A stretch of 64,000 bases of DNA from Narthecium ossifragum. Lineage: Eukaryota; Streptophyta; Magnoliopsida; Dioscoreales; Nartheciaceae. Location: positions 18,011,897-18,075,896 of the forward strand of contig OY986975.1 in the NCBI GenBank assembly GCA_963920575.1, in the 5' to 3' direction. Positions 57,290-64,000 of the stretch are shown here, one piece after another. Within the stretch, counting starts at the first letter, position 1. Each line of letters begins with the position of its first letter. Below the pieces are notes generated by a model. That model was not told the DNA's origin. It saw only the letters and a program-made list of their open reading frames with translations, and did not search any database. The translations under genes and the position numbers were made by a program.

Positions 57290-58796
57290 AGAAGTTAGAT
57301 CAACTTTGGAGCGTAAACGAGCCTATTCGAGCACATTTAGGTACATGGGTCAACTTCAAACATTAAACTGTATCTTCTCAGGAAGAACCAGATAATGTGC
57401 CTTATATCATTATAAAGCTCCGGAAGTCTAGTTTCTGAAGAATTTTACAGTTCATGATTCCGAGTTTCCTAAATGAAGTTATGGCATTTTTCGTACCAAT
57501 GCGCAGTACTGAATGGCAAAAGAGATAATATGCAGAAAAGAAGATCGATCCTCTGTGTATAAAAGATCGATCCCTTTTGAACATTTTTCAGAGACAGAAC
57601 GCAACATTCTCTAGGATCGATCTCCATATACTAGAGGATCGATCCTCGTCGGGGCCAGCCAGAACTCAAGAGCAAAGATCGATCCTTTTGTGCCAGCCGA
57701 GCAAAATCAATGGTCCAGATCTAATCCGAGTGGGGATGCTTGGAGGCTATAAATAGACCCCTTTTGGGGGATTTTGGGGATTCTTTTTTGGACAAGAAGA
57801 GGCTAAGGAAAGGGGCAACCCCCTTGGGCAAGGAAGGGAGCTCTCATCCAAGAGGGAGGAGATTGATGAAGAAGAGGATCCATCTCTTCTCCATGGCTTC
57901 TCTATCGAAGATGAGTAGCTAATCTATTTACCTAGTGGAATACCATGATGTTTTAGGTTTTTATTATAGTTTTCTTTGGATTTGGATGTTGTAATCCTTA
58001 TGAGACAAGATTGTATGGATTTATTCTTCATTTCTATATCTTTGTAGTTGGATTCTAATGTTGGATGGATGAATTCTTTGGTATGCATAAGCTAGAACCT
58101 TGTGCCCAATAGGTGTTTGTTGATATTCCCCAATTAGTAGGTTGTGCTAGAACCATGGTCACTTGTGTTAAAGGGAGTCTTGGTTCTAGGTTAGGGACTT
58201 GGTTGTGCTAGAACCACTCCAATCCACTTCTAACCTAGCATCTATCCTATCTTTTGTAGTGTTTTGGATTCGAGATGCTAGAACCACCTCGATCCATTAC
58301 CATATTCCATACAACCCGATTCCTTGCGACGAGATGATCCTAACAAGACCTCTCGTTGGCGATGATTGAAGCTAATCCCTCAATCGTCGACTTTCTAGCA
58401 TACACCTAGTGCGACGGATAGTCCTTATCCGGTTATTCGTTAGCGACGACCTTTGTTAGCTACAAGGTAGTCGATATTGTAGTGTCTCGATAGGATTGCA
58501 CATCTTGATTCATTAGAAAGCTATGATTGAGCCTAATCCGGATTGGGATTCCCTACGACCTCTCTCTATCCATTGAATCATTTACATGCTTTCTTAGTTT
58601 TTTTATCATAAAACCCAAAAATCATTTCTTTTATTATTCTTGTAGGAACACTTAGATTGAGCTTGGTAATTTAATTGTTTCCTTACGCATTCCCTGTGGA
58701 TTCGACTTGGACTCACCGCTAGCTACCCCCAAAGGTAGTTAGTTAGGAGTTTGATTATAAATTTCTAATTTTGATCGGGCGCGTTAAGCCGCGACA
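57290..58796 (+). mobile_element. LTR of Tat/Athila-like Ty3/gypsy type (left edge uncertain)
   Basis: The sequence ends cgcattccctgtggattcga..actcaccgctagctacc...CGGGCGCGTTAAGCCGCGACA at 58796; 'ccctgtggattcgac' shortly before a ...CA end is typical of Tat/Athila LTRs. It has a TATA box (57748-57755) and several GATCGATC palindromes upstream (57540-57685). No internal domain follows (MULE coding resumes after 58801), so it is a solo LTR. The right flank is CTTTT; I could not find the matching left flank, so the start is approximate. Confidence 0.58.
57748..57755 (+). promoter_or_regulatory. TATA box within the Tat/Athila-like LTR
   Basis: TATAAATA after a cluster of GATCGATC palindromes; likely the LTR's own Pol II promoter. 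Confidence 0.6.
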
Positions 58797-58970
58797 CTTT
58801 TCACGTCCCATCAGTCTCTTTGTAGGGATGATAATGGGTGAAAGATTGCCGTCAATGTTCAAATATGGAAATGAGACAATTATCTGTAGACTTGGAGATG
58901 TACTATCATACCATGAAGCTGTTGGAATTGTTTGTGATAAGTGGCCAAACCGGTCTGAAGATAGTGTGTG

Positions 58971-59467
58971 TGTGAGGCCCACTGGGTCTACCGTGGGACA
59001 AGATGCCTGCGTCTGGAGGGCGGGGTTGAGTCGGGTAGCCGGGTTAGCAATCCCACAACGCCTGGGTATGGTCCAGGGTTCGATATAAGTATATAGTAAG
59101 CCCTTAATAGACACAACGCGTTTTAAAGCCGTGATGGCAGTGATCCGCCAGAAAACTTCAACGTTAAGCGTGCTCGGCGTTGGAGCGATGGGTGACCTCC
59201 TGGGAAGTTGGGAGGGGTAGCCCGATTTTCGGCGGTGAGCCAAAAGTGGATAATATTGTGTCAGGTGGGGTTTTCGACGGTGAGCCAAAAGCGTACAGTA
59301 TGGTATCAGAGGCGTTGGAGCGATGGGTTGGGAAGTTGGGAGGGGTAGCCCGGTTTTCGGTGGTGAGCCAAAAGCGGATAATATTGTGTCGGGTGGGGCC
59401 CTCGGGTGAATCCTGGTCGGACCGGGAGCCCGTGGGGCGAGGCCCAGTGGAGGGTCGTGGCTTTACA
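58971..59467 (+). mobile_element. Cassandra-like element, copy 4, with primer site retained
   Basis: 497 bp, TGTGAGGCCC to TTTACA, perfect 5-bp duplication GTGTG (58966-58970, 59468-59472). The 5' LTR (58971-59297) carries the 5S-like block (gttaagcgtgctcgg.., gatgggtgacct, ctgggaagt; ~59160-59210) and ends gcgtaca. Three bases later TGGTATCAGAG (59301-59311), the initiator tRNA-Met primer site, is present. From 59312 a second LTR begins inside its 5S-like part (gcgttggagcgatgggt) and runs to 59467. So this is a deletion derivative of a whole TRIM, not a solo LTR. Confidence 0.85.
59301..59311 (+). other. Primer-binding site in the Cassandra copy
   Basis: TGGTATCAGAG, 3 nt after an LTR-like ..TACA end; same site and spacing as in the gypsy element at 16071. 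Confidence 0.75.
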
Positions 59468-60399
59468 GTGTGTTTATCTTATTCGATACCTGAACACCCA
59501 AAGTGCGCTCTCGAATCCAAAAGTGATTTTAGAAGCATGGTTGTTATTGCATCGTCATTTCACATCGAGCGATTAGTTGGAGATGTTTGGAGCAAGGCTG
59601 AGAGCATATCTGACAACAAGGTTGATGATGCTTCATCATTCAGAGACTCCTCAGATTATAATGTTGATGAAGATGTTGACTGGCTTCTATCTTTCTGTCA
59701 CCATCCAAAGAAGGTCTTGAAAACATTTGATTGGGAGAGGGCCATTCATGCTGTTGGTCAGGAATTTGAAGGTGGTGCTGACGAATTTCGTCTGTGTCTG
59801 TAGAAACTATGTGTAGAGTCTGCGAAATGCTCACAGAAGTTGTTAACTGGTTGTCAGAGGTTTGTCAAAGCTCGTTGCTAGCAAAGCAATGGCTTCTTTT
59901 ATGTTAAGGTGTTTGACAAAGTGCATACATGCGGCTCGGGATGTCTATCTATAAGTCATAGACAGATGAATTCAGATCTCGTCGCATGTTTGATATAGGA
60001 TCAGGTGCGGATAAAGCCTAGCCTTCATCCTATAGAAGTTAAGCATTCATTTCATTCAGATTATGGTGTGAGAATTTCGTATGACATTGTGTGATAAGGT
60101 GTCAAAAAAGCGAGGAAGACTGTTTTGGGGGGCGACAAGGCTTCATTTGAGATGTTAAATTGGTATGCTCATGTTGTAGTGGACGCAAACCCAGGCTCTC
60201 ACTTTATGGTAGAGGTCAATTGGGAAACTTTTCGGTTTAGGAGGTTGTTTGTAGCCATGAATGGGTGTATTGAAGGTTTCAATGTTTGTCGGCCATTGCT
60301 TTGTTTAGATGGGACACACCTCAAGGGAAAATTTAAGGGACAACTGCTGGCTGCCACTGGGAAAGATGGAAACGAAGGTTAGAATTTGCTAATGTTCTT

Positions 60400-60960
60400 G
60401 TAGATTTTTATGTCTGTGTTTTTGGCATTAATTAACTATCCACAGTAGTTCCCTCCCTAGGAAGTGGTAGGTACTTTGCACATAAATGTCACTTTTCACT
60501 TCTTGTTAGTTTCGACATAAATCTTACACTTCATTTGTAGTTACTTTCTACATCAATGTTACATGTAACCTGCATTTACTTTTCTTTGGTATGAACTTTA
60601 TGTGAATGTTGCTTTTCACTGGAAGTTACTTTTCACTGATAGTTGCTTTTTAATGGTATGTACTTTATATGAATCTTACTTTTTACCGGTAGTTACTATT
60701 GAATTGTAGATACGTTATATGAATGTTAATATGCATTGGTAGTTACTTTTCAATGCTGGTTACTTTTCGTTTGTTCATACTCTACATCAATGTTACCCTG
60801 CACTTGTACTTATCTAAACTGGTAGTTACTTTTCACTGGTAGATACTTTATATGAGTGTTAATATGCACTCGCAGTTGCTCTTCATTGGTAGTAACTTTT
60901 AAATGGTAGTTACTTTTCACTGGTGGGCACTTTATATGCTTATTACTTTCCAAGTTCAAC
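60400..60960. repeat. Irregular GTAGTTACTTTTCACTGG repeats in a MULE intron
   Basis: More than a dozen variants of ggtagttacttttcactgg and ..tactttatatgaatgttac fill the intron 60378-60987. The same words occur at 62260-62760 and 56640-57100. Confidence 0.8.
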
Positions 60961-62220
60961 TATGTATCTTTTATGATCGTTTTACAGGTTTGTGTCCCCT
61001 TGCTTTTGCAATTGTGGATTCAGAGAACGAGGAAAATTGGTCATGATTTCTTGTTCATCTTAAAGTGATTATTTCTGCCGATCGTATTATTACATTCATC
61101 TCGGATAGGAACTTTGGCCTTTTGAAAATGATACCAGAGATTTTTCCCGGATGTCATCATGCTTTTTGCTTGTATCACTTAAAGCAAAATTTTAGGAGTC
61201 ATTTCAGTGGGAGAAGTTTCCATGGAGTGTTTAAGGAGACAATGGTTAATAGATTTGCTGCTTGTGCTTACACTCCTACTGTTGAACTATTTGATTTGAA
61301 AGTTGAAGAACTCTTGAATGAGGGAAAGAATATTGTGGTGAATTTCTTGCAGAATTTGTCACCTGAAAAATATGCCAATGCCTATTTCCCGGGCAATAGA
61401 TATGGGTTGATGTGCTCAAACGCAACAGAATCATTCAACACATGGATTCTTGAAGAAAGGAACCTACCTATCACAAAATTGGTTGATGTGATTAGGATTA
61501 AATTGATGCAGCAGCTGGCAGGTAAAACAATATATTTCGATAGTTACTTTTCATGTCAAAGCTGTAATTGACGCTTACAATTCAGTGTCTTGAAAGCATT
61601 TTAAATTGCATTAATTTCTTTCCAATTGTTTCTTCTTTATATGTTACTCTACAGACAAAAATGTGTTCTGAGAATTCTTAGTTGACAATTAGTTTGTAAA
61701 TGCAGATAGGAGTGAGAAGTGCAAGAGTTTCGAGTCTTAGATATGCCCTGTAATCGATCGGAAGTTGAAAGAAGCATTTAATGAAGGGAGGTGTTGGATT
61801 GTGAACAACTCGACTCGTACGCTGTTTGAGGTTTACTCCGTCCCGTCGGTTCGTGTTGATATTGGTAATAGAACATGCTCATGTTGTCAGTGGCAGATTA
61901 ATGGGATCCCTTGCTCGCATGCGATGGCTTGCATCATAATGACAAGGAAAGAACTGAGCTCCTTTGTGGATGATTATTTCCCCACGTCATGTTATGCTAA
62001 GAGTTACTCTTATCCACTTTATCCGGTTCCGACGATGGGCAAGCCAGATCATGCGCCTAGTGATGATGTTGTTCTGCCTCTTTTATATCAGAGGCCACCT
62101 GGAAGGCCGAAGAAGAAGAGGATCAGGTCCAAAGGAGAATTTTATAGAAGCATCGTATGCGGTCGTTGTGACCGTGAGGGTCATCATAATAGGAAGTCAT
62201 GTAAAGAACCCCTAAATTAG

Positions 62221-62892
62221 TGGTTTGTTGTCATTCATTTTCATTTTTGCAATATGGAAAGTGACTACCATATTGTTTATGGTAGTTAGTTCATGACAAA
62301 TGATATTCGTGTATCTGGCAGTTACTTTTTTGTTTTGTAGGTGCCCTTGTGGTTACTTTTGAGCAAATTATTCAATAGATATATTTGATAACTGGTAGTT
62401 ACTTTCCAGTAGCCTTCATCAATTTATAACTGGTAGTTACTTTTCAATATTAAATGGTAACTGGAAGTTACCTTTTAGTAAATGGTAGTTACTTTTCAGT
62501 ATTATAGGGGTAGCTGGAAGTTACTTTACAGAAACTAAGCTCATGCAGCACTGCTAAGTTAATCGGTAGTAACTTTTCATTTTTCTTACGTAATGCACAC
62601 CTGCACTTCCAAAAGAAATTGTCTTCATGAGATTTATTGATAGTTACTTTCCGTAATACACAAGTGGCCTGATATTACGCGAATAAATTGAATGTGTATC
62701 TTTTGGGGTGTTAAATCCGAATTTACATTGAAATTTCATTCATTGAGATGGTGGTCACTTTTCAAATACAAACATTGACTGATGTACATTCAAAATCTGA
62801 AACTACAAATTTTGGGGATCAACTTGGACACCATGCATTTTTGCATCTATGTAATTGAATGAAATACATCAGTCACTTTACAAGACATGTTT
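62221..62892. other. 3' noncoding flank of the MULE
   Basis: AT-rich with ~10 ggtagttactttt words. No gene. The terminal inverted repeat was not identified. Confidence 0.5.
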
Positions 62893-64000
62893 TGTCACAC
62901 CCCGACCCAGAAAATCCATCCAGGCCGAGGGGTGAGGGTTCCTATCATTATTCATCTTCAATTGGCGCGATAAAAATGCAAAAAGACGGATAAATTTAAA
63001 CAATTTTTAATCCAAAGGCAAACATATATTTAATTCATATAACATCAAGTTGTATTGTTCAATATTTGATACAAAAATCCTCCAAGGTACAGATATGATT
63101 CAAGATTCCCAAAACTCCTCAAAGGTTTACAACATGCATATATATAAATAAAAAAGGTACAACAGTCATATCCTCCAACAAAACCTCAGATGCCTCTGGA
63201 GGTACTCGCGCCGCCAAAGGCAGATCCCGCCGGCTCCACGGACGAAGAACTGCCGCCTGCACCCGCAAACGCAGCCCGGGTAGGAATGAGCGATAAGCTC
63301 AGTAGGGTTCTACTCTACGGTACACTGAAAGGAGGAAAACAACAACAGAGTTGTCTTCCATCTCAAGTCTAACGGATGCCTCGGGTCCCACAACCCTGTC
63401 GACTCCCCAAGGGATCCTACTATTCTCAACCGACCACGCTGGGAAACTCAACCAACACGCTGGGAGGAAAGAACCGGAACCAGTAGGATCACCATTACCC
63501 AGCAGGAAATCACTGCCTGGGGACCATGTCAGGGACGTCGACACCTATCCTTAGAACTTAGCTTCGGAAGACAACCCGACCTCTAAACCTCAACAATGAT
63601 CAGAGTCAACTAGCGTCAATCCTCAAAAGACATGAGACTTGATCAAACAATCACACCCTACTCCTGACTACCCATCCACGGTTCTAATGCTAGATCCGAG
63701 CTACCCGAGAGCCTCGAATCGGCGACCCAAACCATCGCCCGCCTAACCTCAAATGCTTCTAATGCACACAATGCATGAGCCTAGGCAAACATCTATCCTA
63801 GATGTCTCTATATGCCACATCAGCAGTTACAAGTCCAACATATATACAATAGCCCTCGGCACTCGCCGGCAAGAGGCTAAGGTGCCACAACTTCCCATTA
63901 GCTAGCACTCATAGCTAGCTAATGGTTAAGCATTCAAATAAGCATTGAACTACCATCCAACATGTATTAAAGATTGATCATACTCGAAAACCATCCATAA
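62893..64000 (-). mobile_element. F3 LTR, reverse, running off the window (F3-c)
   Basis: The plus strand starts TGTCACACCCCGACCCAGAA (minus-strand end ..GGGTCGGGGTGTGACA). It is collinear with F3-a: cctgcaccc.caaacgcagcccgggtagg (63257; compare 9608), ctcagtagggttctact, caatagccctcggca (63848), agctagc repeats (63900). The other end is beyond 64000. No coding content. Confidence 0.8.

Larger units (their letters stand above)
58800..62220 (+). pseudogene. MuDR-type MULE transposase, decayed
   Basis: N-terminal PB1-like part (RLPSMFKYGNE, EAVGIVCDKW, 58820-58970), a Cassandra insertion, then the continuation (LSYSIPEHPKCALES) and an acidic region to a stop at 59801. A degraded zinc-finger/linker follows, with several stops to ~60120. 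The MULE catalytic domain (PLLCLDGTHLKGKFKGQLLA, AFAIVDSENEENW, ITFISDRNFGLL, FCLYHLKQNF) spans an intron 60378-60987. A SWIM finger (CSC...CSHAMAC, ~61876) and a Cys/His knuckle CGRCDREGHHNRKSC (~62160) end at 62220. TGG to TGA at 61044 kills the catalytic exon. A second intron lies at ~61521-61706. Confidence 0.86.

Overview
This window is a transposon-dense stretch of a flowering-plant nuclear genome. The evidence is GT-AG introns, CACTA, MULE, hAT and Harbinger-type DNA transposons, Ty3/gypsy and Cassandra retroelements, and a T2 ribonuclease gene with a plant-type promoter. GC-rich captured exons (GPAT, LOB-domain, armadillo-type) hint at a monocot; that is inference only. One 200-base assembly gap lies at 52493-52692. 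No rRNA or tRNA genes, operons or CRISPR arrays were seen.

Layout. 1-600: AT-rich DNA with a 23-bp minisatellite. 600-2259: a CT/GA-rich repeat with a Cassandra-like LTR and a fragment resembling glycerol-3-phosphate acyltransferase. 2260-18722: a nest of large LTRs from three families. F1 has TGTGAGGACC...GCGCGACA ends, about 2.2-2.4 kb. F2 has TGTAAGG...GCGTGACA ends, 2.46 kb. F3 has TGTGAGGGCC...GTGTGACA ends. One broken F1 element keeps a tRNA-iMet primer site and a broken gag. 18723-19170: the same GA-rich repeat, inverted. 19171-22574: mostly unassigned. 22575-24235: a Pack-MULE carrying two host gene fragments. 24327-44121: a decayed CACTA element (TNP2, DUF4218, DUF4216 and TNP1-like genes on the minus strand) with its CACTACAA terminus at 44121. 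A complete nest sits inside it: F2 LTR 32687-43433 holds an F1 element, an F3 solo LTR and an F1 solo LTR, each with target-site duplications. 44122-49890: MITEs and a long-inverted-repeat element containing a hAT pseudogene that is itself split by a Harbinger-like element. 50181-52368: the only convincingly intact host gene, an RNS2-like (class II) RNase T2 with nine inferred exons, one of 4 nt. 52693-56474: a MULE-like element with ~205-bp terminal inverted repeats carrying a PB1-like plus plant-mobile-domain gene and no transposase. 56475-62892: a decayed MuDR-type MULE split by a Tat/Athila-like LTR and a Cassandra element that still keeps its primer site. 62893-64000: start of a reverse F3 LTR that runs off the window.

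Apart from the RNase gene, the window records a layered insertion history. Removing the three nested elements and one copy of each duplication from the F2 LTR at 32.7-43.4 kb leaves 2460 bp, the same length as the uninterrupted F2 LTR at 12672-15131.
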